Shown here in pieces: positions 25,926 to 35,092 of a DNA stretch of 64,000 nt (position 1 is the stretch's first letter; every line of letters begins with the position of its first letter). Source of the stretch: Wukongibacter sp050859025 (GTDB lineage Bacteria; Bacillota; Clostridia; Peptostreptococcales; Caminicellaceae); the NCBI RefSeq assembly GCF_050859025.1, contig NZ_CP138200.1, positions 992,001 to 1,056,000 on the forward strand, in the 5' to 3' direction. The notes beneath the pieces are model-generated. The model was not told the origin of the DNA. It searched no databases and saw only the letters and a list, made by a program, of their open reading frames with translations. The translations under genes and the position numbers were made by a program.

Positions 25926-26138
25926 ATGTTGTTATCAAAGGCTAAAGTAGGTCAGACGTATAATGTTAGGAAAGTTGATGGAAAAGAAAAGATTAAAAAG
26001 TTTCTTTTTACTTTAGGTTGTTTTGAAGGAGAAGAAATCACCTTTATTTCCAAGCTTGCTGGCAACTATGTAGTCAATATTAAAGATAGTAGATATGCAA
26101 TTGATGAAAAAATGGCAAAAGCAATTGAAGTTGATTAA
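25926..26138 (+). CDS. feoA: FeoA, ferrous iron transport accessory protein
   Basis: A 70-residue SH3-like protein of usual FeoA length (AKVGQTYNVRKVDGKEKIKK, LFTLGCFEGEEITFISKLAG, NYVVNIKDSRYAIDEKMAKA). It is cytoplasmic and needed for FeoB activity. ATG 25926 is six bases after AGGTGA; earlier in-frame GTG/ATG codons (25917, 25920) lie in that site. Confidence 0.88.
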   Translation: MLLSKAKVGQTYNVRKVDGKEKIKKFLFTLGCFEGEEITFISKLAGNYVVNIKDSRYAIDEKMAKAIEVD

Positions 26139-26288
26139 TAAATATCGGAAATATATATTTTTACTTTTGATTTGAAGTTGTTTCTGAAGAAAAATCTGAT
26201 TAAAGCGAAGGGGAGGAGTCCTAAAGATTGTTGACAAAATCAACAAGATGATAGGCTATCCTAGGTTTTTATTCCTAATAATGTTACG

Positions 26289-26316
26289 AAATGCTATAAT
26301 GTATAGCATTTTATTT
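26289..26316 (+). terminator. Hairpin between feoA and feoB
   Basis: AAATGCTATA and TATAGCATTT form a ten-base stem with a three-base loop followed by a T-rich run. With the following Fur box it suggests that feoA and feoB are separate transcripts. The rest of the gap (26139-26288) shows no gene. Confidence 0.6.
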
Positions 26317-26326
26317 TTAAAATATA

Positions 26327-26349
26327 CTGATAATAAATATCATTATCAG
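26327..26349. promoter_or_regulatory. Fur box of feoB
   Basis: CTGATAATAAATATCATTATCAG, a 23-base near-palindrome with perfect outer arms of eight bases, 31 bases before feoB. Confidence 0.72.
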
Positions 26350-26380
26350 AATATCCGATTTGTGTTAGGGGGAATTAATA

Positions 26381-28336
26381 ATGAAAATTGCATTGGCTGG
26401 TAATCCTAACTCAGGAAAAACCACATTATTTAATGCAATAACAGGTAAGACTGAGTTTGTTGGAAACTGGCCTGGAGTTACGGTAGAGAAGAAGGAAGCA
26501 GATCTTAAGAAGAAGTACAGTGTTAAGGGTACGGATGTTAGAATAGTTGACCTTCCTGGGGCTTATTCTATTTCGCCGTTTACAAGTGAAGAAGCAATTA
26601 CAAGAGACTTTGTCTTAGGAGAAAAACCAGATGTAATAATTAATATCGTTGATGGAGCCAATGTTAGTAGAAGTTTATTCTTTACAACTCAGCTTTTAGA
26701 GTTAGGTATACCGGTAATAATTGCTCTTAATAAAAGTGATATTTTAGCAAAGCGTGGGGATACCGTAGATGCAAATGCTTTAGGTCAGGCAATAAAGTGT
26801 AAGGTTATTCCTATTACGGCTACAACTGAAGAAGGCTTGTCAAATTTAATTAATGAAACTGTTAAGATTGGTAAAGAAAAGAAATCTCAGGCTGCGCCAA
26901 GTTTTGCAGGAAAAGATTCAGCTGATTCTGATAAAGCAAGACAAAAGTTTGTTGATGAAATTATTGCCAAATGTCAAGTTAAGAAAAGAGATGCTAGTCA
27001 GATTACTTTTTCTGACAAAGTAGATAGAATTGTGGCACATAAGTGGCTAGGAATACCAATATTTTTCCTTGTTATGTGGGCAGTATTCTCATTCTCTATT
27101 GAGGGCCTTGGTGGTTATTTGTCAGGATACTTCAATGATGTTGTATTTGGAGAAGTTGTACCAGATGCCGCAAATAGTTTTCTTGAGGGATTAGGAGTCA
27201 GCCCATTATTACAAGCACTTATTGTAGATGGTGCAATTGGCGGTGTTGGAGCCGTTATAGGATTCTTACCATTGATTATGGTATTGTTTTTCTGTTTATC
27301 ACTACTTGAAGACTGTGGATATATGGCTAGAGTAGCTGTAGTTATGGATAGATTTTTCAAAAAAATTGGACTATCTGGTAAGTCTATTATACCAATGATC
27401 GTAGGTTCTGGTTGTGCTATTCCAGGTGTTATGGCGACAAGAACGATTGAAGATATTAATGAGAGAAGAATGACTACGATTCTTACTCCTTTTGTTCCCT
27501 GTGGAGCTAAACTTCCAATTATAGCTCTTTTTGCAGCAGTGTTTTTCCCAGAAAGCACTTGGGTTGGACCTAGTATGTACATAATTGCAATCTGTATGAT
27601 TGTAATTGGTGGGTTATTACTGAAGAAGCTTTTTGTTTGGGAAAATACAAGTAGTTTTATTATGGAACTTCCTGAATACAAAATACCTAGTATAAAACAT
27701 GCACTTATTCAAATGTTTGATAAAGCAAAAGCTTTTATTTATAAAGCTACAACAATTATACTTGTATGTAACACATTAGTATGGTTTGCACAGGCATATA
27801 GTTGGAGACTTCAGCCTGTGGAAGATCAAAGTTTAAGTATTCTTGCTTCACTTGGTTCAGTTATTGCTCCGATTTTAATTCCACTTGGATTTGTAGGATG
27901 GCAGCTTGCGGCTGCAGCAATAACTGGTTTTATTGCTAAAGAAAATGTTGTTGCTACATTTGCTATACTTTTAGCTGTAGCTTCAGAAGAAGCCTTACAT
28001 TTACCTGGTGGAGCTTTAGCTGAATTATTTACACCAGTAACAGCCTTTGCATATCTTTTGTTTAACTTATTTACACCACCTTGCTTTGCTGCTATAGGTG
28101 CTATGAACTCAGAAATGGGATCTAAAAAATGGCTGTTTAAAGGCCTTGCCTTCCAATTTAGTGTTGGATACGTATTAGCTATGTTAGTAACTCAAATTGG
28201 TTCATTAATAGTTTATGGAAAAACAGCTGTAGGTTTTATACCCGCAGTTATTGTAACTATTATTATGGCAGTATATCTTGTAATGGCCATTAAAAAATCA
28301 GATGTCAAGCGTGGTGAATTAGGAGTTGAGGTATAA
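26381..28336 (+). CDS. feoB: FeoB, ferrous iron transporter
   Basis: 651 residues. The cytoplasmic G domain (about 1-165) has G1 GNPNSGKTTLFN, switch region GNWPGVTVE, G3 DLPGAYS and G4 NKSD. After a linker (about 170-215, charged) the membrane part has the Gate motifs with conserved Cys: FIPLIMVLFFCLSLLEDCGY-like segment, GSGCAIPGVMATRTI and FVPCGAKLPI. It moves Fe(II) across the cytoplasmic membrane. The start follows TTAGGGGG and a Fur box; its stop overlaps the Cys-rich partner gene. Confidence 0.93.
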   Translation: MKIALAGNPNSGKTTLFNAITGKTEFVGNWPGVTVEKKEADLKKKYSVKGTDVRIVDLPGAYSISPFTSEEAITRDFVLGEKPDVIINIVDGANVSRSLFFTTQLLELGIPVIIALNKSDILAKRGDTVDANALGQAIKCKVIPITATTEEGLSNLINETVKIGKEKKSQAAPSFAGKDSADSDKARQKFVDEIIAKCQVKKRDASQITFSDKVDRIVAHKWLGIPIFFLVMWAVFSFSIEGLGGYLSGYFNDVVFGEVVPDAANSFLEGLGVSPLLQALIVDGAIGGVGAVIGFLPLIMVLFFCLSLLEDCGYMARVAVVMDRFFKKIGLSGKSIIPMIVGSGCAIPGVMATRTIEDINERRMTTILTPFVPCGAKLPIIALFAAVFFPESTWVGPSMYIIAICMIVIGGLLLKKLFVWENTSSFIMELPEYKIPSIKHALIQMFDKAKAFIYKATTIILVCNTLVWFAQAYSWRLQPVEDQSLSILASLGSVIAPILIPLGFVGWQLAAAAITGFIAKENVVATFAILLAVASEEALHLPGGALAELFTPVTAFAYLLFNLFTPPCFAAIGAMNSEMGSKKWLFKGLAFQFSVGYVLAMLVTQIGSLIVYGKTAVGFIPAVIVTIIMAVYLVMAIKKSDVKRGELGVEV

Positions 28337-28476
28337 TGTTACCAAATATAGTAATTGGAACGATCTTTGGGGCTATTGTAATATTTGCCTTTATGAAAGT
28401 TCGCAGTGATGCTAAAAATAATAAATGCAGCTGCGGTAGTAGTTGTTCTAGTAAAGGCAAGTGCCACAAAGGCTAA
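28336..28476 (+). CDS. FeoB-associated Cys-rich membrane protein
   Basis: A 46-residue protein whose ATG overlaps the feoB stop by one base. One membrane helix (about 4-20) is followed by a basic turn and a tail with four cysteines (KCSCGSSCSSKGKCHKG). This is the small FeoB-linked cysteine-rich protein of Clostridia, thought to help FeoB handle iron; the mechanism is unknown. Confidence 0.82.
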   Translation: MLPNIVIGTIFGAIVIFAFMKVRSDAKNNKCSCGSSCSSKGKCHKG

Positions 28477-28488
28477 TTAGCACATATT

Positions 28489-28537
28489 AAAACCTCTATA
28501 CCTATAGTCGATAGCAGACATAAGTATAGAGGTTTTT
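28489..28537 (+). terminator. Terminator of feoB operon
   Basis: AAAACCTCTATAC and GTATAGAGGTTTT form a 13-base stem, with a T-run on the 3' side. Confidence 0.8.
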
Positions 28538-28572
28538 TATGTAAAGCATTCTAGTTAATGTAGTTGGTTTAA

Positions 28573-28755
28573 TTTACTGCTTATGCATTTATGGTATTTG
28601 CTCTTCTTTATACACCTTGTATTGGAGTCATCGGTGTTATTAAGAGAGAAACAAACTCTTGGAAATAGACTGTATTCTCAGTTGCATACCAATTTGTTGT
28701 TGCCTGGATAGTAGCTATGCTTGTATTCCAAATAGGAACTCTATTAGGTTTTTAA
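28573..28755 (+). pseudogene. C-terminal relic of a second FeoB
   Basis: The frame FTAYAFMVFALLYTPCIGVI GVIKRETNSWK-stop-TVFSVAYQFVVAWIVAMLVFQ IGTLLGF-stop matches the last two helices of FeoB (compare FAYLLFNLFTPPCFAAIGAM, KKWLFKGLAFQFSVGY in the intact gene). An in-frame TAG and missing 5' part show a dead gene. It ends just before a second Cys-rich protein gene, as in a real feoB operon. Confidence 0.75.
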
Positions 28756-28768
28756 GGAGATGATCTTG

Positions 28769-28918
28769 ATGGGAAATGCAATTAATTGGATAATAACTTT
28801 GCCTATAATTGGTTTTGGTGTATATTTCCTCATAAAAAGTATAATCAAAGAAGTTAAGGGTGGAGGATGTGCCAGTTGTACTGGCACATGTAATATGGAT
28901 GATTGTGACTGCAAATAA
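28769..28918 (+). CDS. Second FeoB-associated Cys-rich protein
   Basis: A 49-residue protein behind AAGGAGATGATC: one helix (about 5-25, WIITLPIIGFGVYFLI), a basic stretch, and a tail with five cysteines (GGGCASCTGTCNMDDCDCK). It is the partner gene of the decayed feoB in front of it and is itself intact, so it may still serve the working FeoB. Confidence 0.75.
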   Translation: MGNAINWIITLPIIGFGVYFLIKSIIKEVKGGGCASCTGTCNMDDCDCK

Positions 28919-29321
28919 ATGTAAAAAAATCCAAAGAATAAGATTATTATCTTTGGTTAATCTAAAGTTAATTGAAAATTAGTTAAAGAAAGTGATTACT
29001 TATAATTATATTTATAAAACCTATTAGAATCTCATAGTTCATGATAAAGTATGTAGAAAAACGTTTTCAGTCCATTTAGCAAAGCATATTTATTCATGTT
29101 TATGGATTGTTAAAAAAATTTACAACATAAAAATTTATTTTAAATTTTCAAAAAGTTATTGACTTATACTTTGTATCTGATATAATCATTTTCAATATTA
29201 AGATTTCTAGAATACAAAAACAAATTTATCAAGTACTATAGAATTATACGAAAAATTTAGTCAAATTCAATATAAATTACTGACTTTGGATACATTAATA
29301 TAAAACTTGGAGGCAACCAAA

Positions 29322-29493
29322 ATGGATAAACTTATTAGAAAGGTAAACGCAAAACAATTTTATAGCTTTTTTTCCTTTTACTGGGGCTATTATTTTTACT
29401 TTTATTTTAGCGCTGGGTATTTGTTTTGCAATAAAATATGGAGAAACCTTTCTAATGAGAATAGGAGAAGTAAATTATTATTGTGTGGCATAG
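29322..29493 (+). pseudogene. Small membrane protein, frameshifted
   Basis: A GGAGG precedes ATG 29322 (MDKLIRKVNAKQ), but the natural-looking hydrophobic sequence continues in the +1 frame (FIAFFPFTGAIIFTFILALG, ICFAIKYGETFLMRIGEV), with the shift near the T-run at about 29365. Read straight, the first frame gives an aromatic-rich peptide of unlikely composition to 29501. I do not recognise the family. The stretch 28919-29306 before it shows no gene. Confidence 0.35.
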
Positions 29494-29542
29494 GGGTATA
29501 GAAAAGCTTACTATAATCTCTATAAAAACATAGATAGTAAAC

Positions 29543-29575
29543 CAAGAAGACTCATTAGATGAGTCTTCTTTTTTT
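29543..29575 (+). terminator. Terminator before aromatic operon
   Basis: AAGAAGACTCA and TGAGTCTTCTT around TTAGA, followed by seven Ts. Confidence 0.8.
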
Positions 29576-29749
29576 ATAAATTTCTTTATGTATTTAGGCA
29601 AAGTCATCTTACTTGAGTTTTAACCTAAGACTTTGTTATATAAATAAACACAATATCTTTCTGCAGAAGATATTATTATTAGAGTAAAACCCATGGGATT
29701 GTAATAAAGAAACAAAAAAAAAAAATTCATTATGAGAGGAGAAAGTGAA

Positions 29750-30763
29750 GTGATTATAGTTATGAAGCCAAAAACACCAATTGAGAAGATAGAGAAGATT
29801 AAAATGAAAATGGAGAGTTTAGGATGTGGAATCCATGAGTCAAAGGGAGAAAATTATCATTTATTAGGGCTTGTGGGAGATACAAGTAAGATAGATCAAT
29901 CACAGATTCAAGCAGATAGAAATGTGGAGAAGGTAATCTTCGTACAGGAGCCATATAAAAAGGCAAATAGACTTTTTCATCCTCAGGGAACAGTAGTAAA
30001 AATAGGAGATAGACAGATTGGGGGAAATAGATTTTCTATTATTGCAGGACCTTGCTCTGTTGAGAGCGAAGAGCAAATTGTAAACATTGCTGAAGATATC
30101 AAAGAAAGCGGTGCAAGCTTCTTAAGAGGAGGAGCATATAAGCCTAGAACTTCTCCCTACAGCTTCCAAGGACTAAGGGATGAGGGGCTTAAGCTTCTAA
30201 AAATAGCAAGAGAAAAGACTGGACTTCCAATAGTTACTGAGCTTATGTCACCAGATAAGATTGAAAAATTTGTTGAAAATGTTGATGTAATTCAAATTGG
30301 AGCAAGAAATATGCAAAACTTTGACCTGCTTAAGGAAGTAGGTAAAATAGATAAACCAGTACTATTAAAAAGAGGGATGTCCGCAACAATTGAAGAATTA
30401 TTAATGGCTGCTGAGTACATTATGTCCGAAGGAAATGAAAAAGTTATTCTTTGCGAAAGAGGAATAAGAACCTTCGAAAAATATACGAGAAATACATTGG
30501 ATCTTAGTGCGATACCAGTAATAAAGAAATATAGTCATTTACCAGTAATTGTAGATCCAAGCCACGCTGCAGGTCTATGGTGGTTAGTAGAACCCCTAGC
30601 TAAAGCAGCTGTAGCAGTTGGAGCCGATGGATTGATGGTTGAAGTCCACAACGACCCTGCAAATGCGAAATGTGACGGACAGCAATCAATTACCCCAGAG
30701 AGATTTAGAAATTTAATGGAGAAATTAAAGCAGCTTGTCAGTATAGAAAATAAAGAAATATAG
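29750..30763 (+). CDS. aroF: DAHP synthase, type I-beta with N-terminal regulatory domain
   Basis: First enzyme of the shikimate pathway (phosphoenolpyruvate plus erythrose 4-phosphate). About 337 residues: an N-terminal ferredoxin-like regulatory domain (about 1-68, VMKPKTPIEKIEKIKMKMES) and a beta/alpha barrel (about 80-335) with IIAGPCSVES, FLRGGAYKPRTSPYSFQG, QIGARNMQNF, LLKRGMSATIEE and DPSHAAG. The extra domain is the one that gives tyrosine or phenylalanine inhibition in I-beta enzymes. GTG 29750 is seven bases after AGAGGAG; ATG 29732 has no ribosome site. It leads an operon of nine aromatic genes. Confidence 0.93.
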   Translation: MIIVMKPKTPIEKIEKIKMKMESLGCGIHESKGENYHLLGLVGDTSKIDQSQIQADRNVEKVIFVQEPYKKANRLFHPQGTVVKIGDRQIGGNRFSIIAGPCSVESEEQIVNIAEDIKESGASFLRGGAYKPRTSPYSFQGLRDEGLKLLKIAREKTGLPIVTELMSPDKIEKFVENVDVIQIGARNMQNFDLLKEVGKIDKPVLLKRGMSATIEELLMAAEYIMSEGNEKVILCERGIRTFEKYTRNTLDLSAIPVIKKYSHLPVIVDPSHAAGLWWLVEPLAKAAVAVGADGLMVEVHNDPANAKCDGQQSITPERFRNLMEKLKQLVSIENKEI

Positions 30764-30774
30764 GGGTGGTGGTT

Positions 30775-31623
30775 TTGTTAGAATTAGACTTTAATATTAC
30801 AATAGTAGGACTTGGACTTATTGGCGGTTCCTTTGCTATGGCACTTAAGGAGCTAAATCCTAAAAATCTTTGGGCCATAGATATTGATAAAGAAGCAATA
30901 AAAACTGCCGAGAAAATGGGGATAATTGACAAAGGATACACTGATCCCGAGACTCCCTTAAAAAAATCTGATATAGTAATAATATGTATATATCCCAATT
31001 TAACAGTAAAATTTATAAAGGATAATATGAAAAATTTTAAATCAGGAGCAATTATAACTGATACCGCTGGGATTAAAGAAAAACTAATTGAAGAGATATA
31101 TACATCTATTAGAGAAGACGTAGATTTTATTGGAGGACATCCGATGGCAGGGAGAGAAAGTAAAGGCCTAGGGTATGCTACTAAGGATATCTTCAATAAT
31201 GCAAATTATTTAATAACTCCCACTGATAAAAATAAAGAGGAAAATATTAAAAGAATAGAAGAGCTTGTAAAGGCAATAGGATTTAAAAGCATAGTAAGCT
31301 TAAATCCTAGCCATCATGACGAAATCATTGCCTTTACAAGCCATCTACCACATATAATGGCTTCGGCCCTTATCATTAGCGATAATAGATCTGATACTAA
31401 GTTCTTTGTAGCGGGAAGCTATAGAGATGCCACAAGGGTAGCGAAAATTAACGCTGATCTTTGGACGGAGCTTATTATGGATAACCGTGATAACACTTTA
31501 GAACAAATAGAGGTATTTGAAAATAGTATAGCTAATTTCAAGAGGGCTATAATGAATAATGATAAGGAAAACCTAAAGTTACTATTCAGGAAGGGGAGTC
31601 AAAAAAGGGAGGAATTAATCTAG
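30775..31623 (+). CDS. tyrA: Prephenate dehydrogenase
   Basis: About 282 residues. N-terminal NAD-binding Rossmann fold (ITIVGLGLIGGSFAMALKEL) and a helical C-terminal domain with GGHPMAGRESKGLGYA and the substrate-binding SHLPHIMASAL. It oxidises prephenate to 4-hydroxyphenylpyruvate on the tyrosine branch. There is no ACT domain, so feedback must act elsewhere. TTG 30775 has a well-spaced GGGGTGG; GTG codons at 30766 and 30769 lie within it. Confidence 0.9.
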   Translation: MLELDFNITIVGLGLIGGSFAMALKELNPKNLWAIDIDKEAIKTAEKMGIIDKGYTDPETPLKKSDIVIICIYPNLTVKFIKDNMKNFKSGAIITDTAGIKEKLIEEIYTSIREDVDFIGGHPMAGRESKGLGYATKDIFNNANYLITPTDKNKEENIKRIEELVKAIGFKSIVSLNPSHHDEIIAFTSHLPHIMASALIISDNRSDTKFFVAGSYRDATRVAKINADLWTELIMDNRDNTLEQIEVFENSIANFKRAIMNNDKENLKLLFRKGSQKREELI

Positions 31624-31624
31624 T

Positions 31625-32689
31625 ATGTGTACTTTAAAGGTAAAGCTTCCACAAAAAGAATATTCCATAATTATAGAAAGAGAGATTCTAGGGAGTATCG
31701 GGAGAAAAATCAAAAAAATATACAGAAATAAAAAGATTGCTATAATAACTGACTCGAATGTTGAGGAGTTATATGGCAAGTCAATAATGAACTCCTTAAA
31801 CGAAGAGGGTTTTGAAACTAAAATTATTGTTATAGAACCCGGTGAAGAAAGTAAATCATTAGATACAGCTAGTAATATATATAAAGAACTTTTAGATTTT
31901 GAAATAACCAGAGGGGATATGATAATAGCCTTTGGGGGTGGAGTAGTCGGAGATCTGGCGGGTTTTGTGGCTTCTACACTTCTAAGGGGAATCCCCTTCA
32001 TACAGATTCCTAGTACACTTTTAGCTCAAATCGACAGTAGTGTAGGTGGAAAGGTAGCAGTAAATCTACCTGAAGGGAAAAATCTTATTGGAAGTTTTTA
32101 TCATCCAGAGGTAGTCTTTATAGATCCTGAGCTTTTAAAGACATTAGATAAGAGATTTCTATATGATGGAATGGCTGAGGTAATAAAATATGGATGTATA
32201 AGAGATAAAAGATTATTTGATAAACTAATGAAGTTCAAAGATGAAGAAGAGTTATTTAGTAATATGGAAGAAATAATACAAAGCTGCTGTGCAATAAAAA
32301 GAGATATAGTAGAGAGGGACGAGAAGGATACAGGAGAAAGAATGTTGTTGAACTTTGGTCATACAATCGGGCATGCTATTGAAAAACATTTTGGATATAA
32401 AAAATACACCCACGGTGAGGCAGTAGCCATAGGAATGTACAATATTACGAAAAAAAGTGAGGAAATAGGCATAACAGATAAGGGAACAGTTAAGCATATT
32501 GAGGAAATAATTACGAAATATAGCTTACCCTATATAATGCCAGAGACCAATAGAGATGAGATTATAAAAGCTATTGGGATTGATAAGAAGAATAAAGGTG
32601 ATAGCTTGAATATTGTATTACTGCATCGAATAGGAGAGTCATTTATAAAGAAGATAAATAGAAAAGACGTAGATAAATATATAATCTAA
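31625..32689 (+). CDS. aroB: 3-dehydroquinate synthase
   Basis: 354 residues. NAD-binding motif FGGGVVGDLAGFVASTLLRG, PTTLLAQ-like PSTLLAQIDSSVGGK, the metal-site Glu in AEVIKYG, and the metal-binding histidines in FGHTIGHAIE and YTHGEAVAIGM. It closes DAHP to 3-dehydroquinate. It begins one base after the tyrA stop, with GGGAGGA 12 bases upstream. Confidence 0.94.
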   Translation: MCTLKVKLPQKEYSIIIEREILGSIGRKIKKIYRNKKIAIITDSNVEELYGKSIMNSLNEEGFETKIIVIEPGEESKSLDTASNIYKELLDFEITRGDMIIAFGGGVVGDLAGFVASTLLRGIPFIQIPSTLLAQIDSSVGGKVAVNLPEGKNLIGSFYHPEVVFIDPELLKTLDKRFLYDGMAEVIKYGCIRDKRLFDKLMKFKDEEELFSNMEEIIQSCCAIKRDIVERDEKDTGERMLLNFGHTIGHAIEKHFGYKKYTHGEAVAIGMYNITKKSEEIGITDKGTVKHIEEIITKYSLPYIMPETNRDEIIKAIGIDKKNKGDSLNIVLLHRIGESFIKKINRKDVDKYII

Positions 32690-32721
32690 CTAAGAATGTA
32701 TATTTGAAAGGGGAGATAACA

Positions 32722-34020
32722 GTGAATACTGTTAAAATATATCCGATGAAGCTAAAGGGTGAAATAAAAATTCCTCCATCAAAAAGTCTCAGCCATAGAG
32801 CATTAATATGTGCAGGTCTTGCCGATGATGTGAGCGATATAGATAATCTAATTTTTTCAGAGGATATTAAGGCCACGATGAATGGAATGAGATCTTTAGG
32901 AACTATTATAGAATGCATAGAATCTGAATCAAATGAAAAAACATATTGCGTTACATTAAGGGGAAACTCTAAGATAGAAGCTATAAACGATCAGATAGAC
33001 TGCAAAGAATCTGGGTCTACCTTAAGATTTCTTATTCCATTTGCAGGAATAACCGGAGATGAAATAAAATTTACCGGTAGAGGAAAACTTGTGGAAAGAC
33101 CTCTAGATACGTATTATAGAATATTTAATGAACAAGATATAGAATATAGAAATGAAGAGGGGAAATTACCACTAAGTGTAAAGGGAAATCTTAAGCCAGG
33201 AACATTTAAAATAGAAGGAAATATTAGTTCTCAATTTATAACTGGACTTATGTTTGTTTTACCATTATTAGATGGAGATTCAAAAATAGAGATAACTACA
33301 GAGCTTGAATCCAAGGGATATGTTGATTTAACCCTTGATATTCTGAAGCTGTTTAATATAGAAATTGAAAACAATGATTACAGAGAATTTTTTATAAAGG
33401 GAAATCAAGAATATAGAAGTAGATATTATAGAGTCGAAGGTGATTTCTCTCAGGCCGCTTTTTGGATTGTAGCAGGATTATTAGGTAGTAATATTAAATG
33501 TAGAGATTTAAAGGTTGATTCTCTCCAAGGCGATAGAGAGATATTAGAAATCGTAAAAAAAATGGATGGAAACCTTAACATAAAGGAAGATATGATTGAA
33601 GTTAATGAATCAGAAACTAAGGGAACTATAATAGATGCTTCACAATGCCCAGATCTTGTACCAATTCTTGCCGCCCTTGGAGCCGTAAGTAATGGAACTA
33701 CAAAAATAATCAATGCCGAGAGACTTAGAATAAAGGAGTCCGATAGACTAAAGGCAATTTCAACTGAGCTTAATAAACTAGGAGCAAATGTAAAGGAATT
33801 AGAGAATGGATTGATTATTGAAGGGAAAAGGGAACTAGTTGGTGGAAAAGTAGATAGCTGGAACGACCATCGAATTGCAATGGCATTAGCTATAGCATCT
33901 ATTAAATGCACTGAACCCGTTATAATTACTGGTAGTGAAGCAGTGAAGAAATCTTATCCTGATTTCTGGGAAGATTTTAGGAGTCTAGGAGGACAGATAG
34001 ATGAGCAGTATGTGGGGTAA
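32722..34020 (+). CDS. aroA: EPSP synthase (3-phosphoshikimate 1-carboxyvinyltransferase)
   Basis: 432 residues. Substrate-site motifs PPSKSLSHRALICAGLA, ESGSTLRFLIPFA, RLRIKESDRLKAI and DHRIAMALAIA are all present. The second motif reads AGITGDEI where glyphosate-sensitive enzymes have L-x-G-N-A-G-T; the GNAGTA loop of class I is absent, so this is closer to class II-like, glyphosate-tolerant forms. GTG 32722 sits after GGGGAG; an in-frame TTG at 32704 precedes that site. Confidence 0.92.
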   Translation: MNTVKIYPMKLKGEIKIPPSKSLSHRALICAGLADDVSDIDNLIFSEDIKATMNGMRSLGTIIECIESESNEKTYCVTLRGNSKIEAINDQIDCKESGSTLRFLIPFAGITGDEIKFTGRGKLVERPLDTYYRIFNEQDIEYRNEEGKLPLSVKGNLKPGTFKIEGNISSQFITGLMFVLPLLDGDSKIEITTELESKGYVDLTLDILKLFNIEIENNDYREFFIKGNQEYRSRYYRVEGDFSQAAFWIVAGLLGSNIKCRDLKVDSLQGDREILEIVKKMDGNLNIKEDMIEVNESETKGTIIDASQCPDLVPILAALGAVSNGTTKIINAERLRIKESDRLKAISTELNKLGANVKELENGLIIEGKRELVGGKVDSWNDHRIAMALAIASIKCTEPVIITGSEAVKKSYPDFWEDFRSLGGQIDEQYVG

Positions 34021-35092
34021 GAATATAAAAATTTCAATTTTTGGTGAATCTCATGGAAAGGCAATAGGTGTAGTGATAGATGGACTTCCTCCTGGATTAG
34101 AGCTGGACATGGAGTATATTAATATAGAAATGAAGCGTAGGGCTCCAGGGAGAAACAAGATATCTACACCTAGAAAAGAAGTTGATAGCTTTGATATATT
34201 AAGTGGTTTTTTCAATGGAAAAACTACAGGTACTCCCCTTTCTTCCGTTATATATAATACAAATCAAAGGTCAAAGGATTATGAAGCTGCGAAATCTATA
34301 CTCAGACCTAGCCATGCAGACTATACCGGTTATATAAGATACTCCGGCTTCAATGACTACAGGGGTGGAGGCCATTTTTCAGGAAGATTAACTGCTCCAT
34401 TGGTATTTGCTGGGGCCATAGCAAAGCAAATCCTTGAAAAAAATAATATCTTAATTGGTAGTCATATAAAGAGCATAGGCAATATAGAAGAGGATTCACT
34501 TAATCCAGTAGATATTGATAATTCACTATTGAAGGGCCTAAAGGATAAGATCTTTTGTGTTATAGATGATGAGAAGGGGAAGGAAATGCAGGAATATATC
34601 TTAAAGGTAAAGGAAGATATGGACTCTGTTGGAGGGATTATAGAGACTGCGGTGGTAAATTTACCTGTAGGAATAGGATCACCCATGTTTGAAGCCGTAG
34701 AAAGCAAGTTAGCTCAAATACTTTTCTCAATTCCTGCAGTAAAGGGAGTAGAGTTTGGAATAGGATTTGATATAACAAAGCTCAAAGGCTCCGAAGCAAA
34801 CGATGAGTTATATATAGAAGATGACAATATTAAGACATATTCAAACAATAATGGGGGAATACTTGGCGGTATTACAAATGGGATGCCGATAATATTTAGA
34901 ACTGCAATTAAGCCTACACCTTCCATTGGCAAAAAACAAAGAACAGTTGATATATCGAGGGGTATAAATACTAAACTTGAGACGGAAGGTCGTCATGACC
35001 CATGTATAGTACCTAGGGCAGTACCTGTTATTGAGGCTGCTACAGCTTTAGGGTTACTTGATTTGATGATGGAAAAGGATGGATTATTATGA
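34001..35092 (+). CDS. aroC: Chorismate synthase
   Basis: 363 residues with signature blocks FGESHGKAIGVVIDGLPPG, HADYTGYIRYSGFNDYRGGG, FSGRLTAPLVFAGAIAKQ and GRHDPCIVPRAVPVIEA. It needs reduced FMN and completes chorismate. It overlaps aroA by 20 bases (AGGAGG inside aroA) and pheA by four. Confidence 0.95.
   Translation: MSSMWGKNIKISIFGESHGKAIGVVIDGLPPGLELDMEYINIEMKRRAPGRNKISTPRKEVDSFDILSGFFNGKTTGTPLSSVIYNTNQRSKDYEAAKSILRPSHADYTGYIRYSGFNDYRGGGHFSGRLTAPLVFAGAIAKQILEKNNILIGSHIKSIGNIEEDSLNPVDIDNSLLKGLKDKIFCVIDDEKGKEMQEYILKVKEDMDSVGGIIETAVVNLPVGIGSPMFEAVESKLAQILFSIPAVKGVEFGIGFDITKLKGSEANDELYIEDDNIKTYSNNNGGILGGITNGMPIIFRTAIKPTPSIGKKQRTVDISRGINTKLETEGRHDPCIVPRAVPVIEAATALGLLDLMMEKDGLL

Noticed and set aside
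27115..27681. 188-codon minus-strand frame inside feoB
   Set aside because: It is antisense to a well-supported gene and its residue composition is that of an opposite-strand shadow.
29576..29749. T-box or attenuator ahead of the aromatic operon
   Set aside because: I found no T-box sequence (GGGTGG-type) and no leader peptide rich in aromatic codons; only a weak AAAGTC/GACTTT hairpin is present.
33450..33911. 153-codon minus-strand frame inside aroA
   Set aside because: Antisense to a clear EPSP synthase; no start signal.
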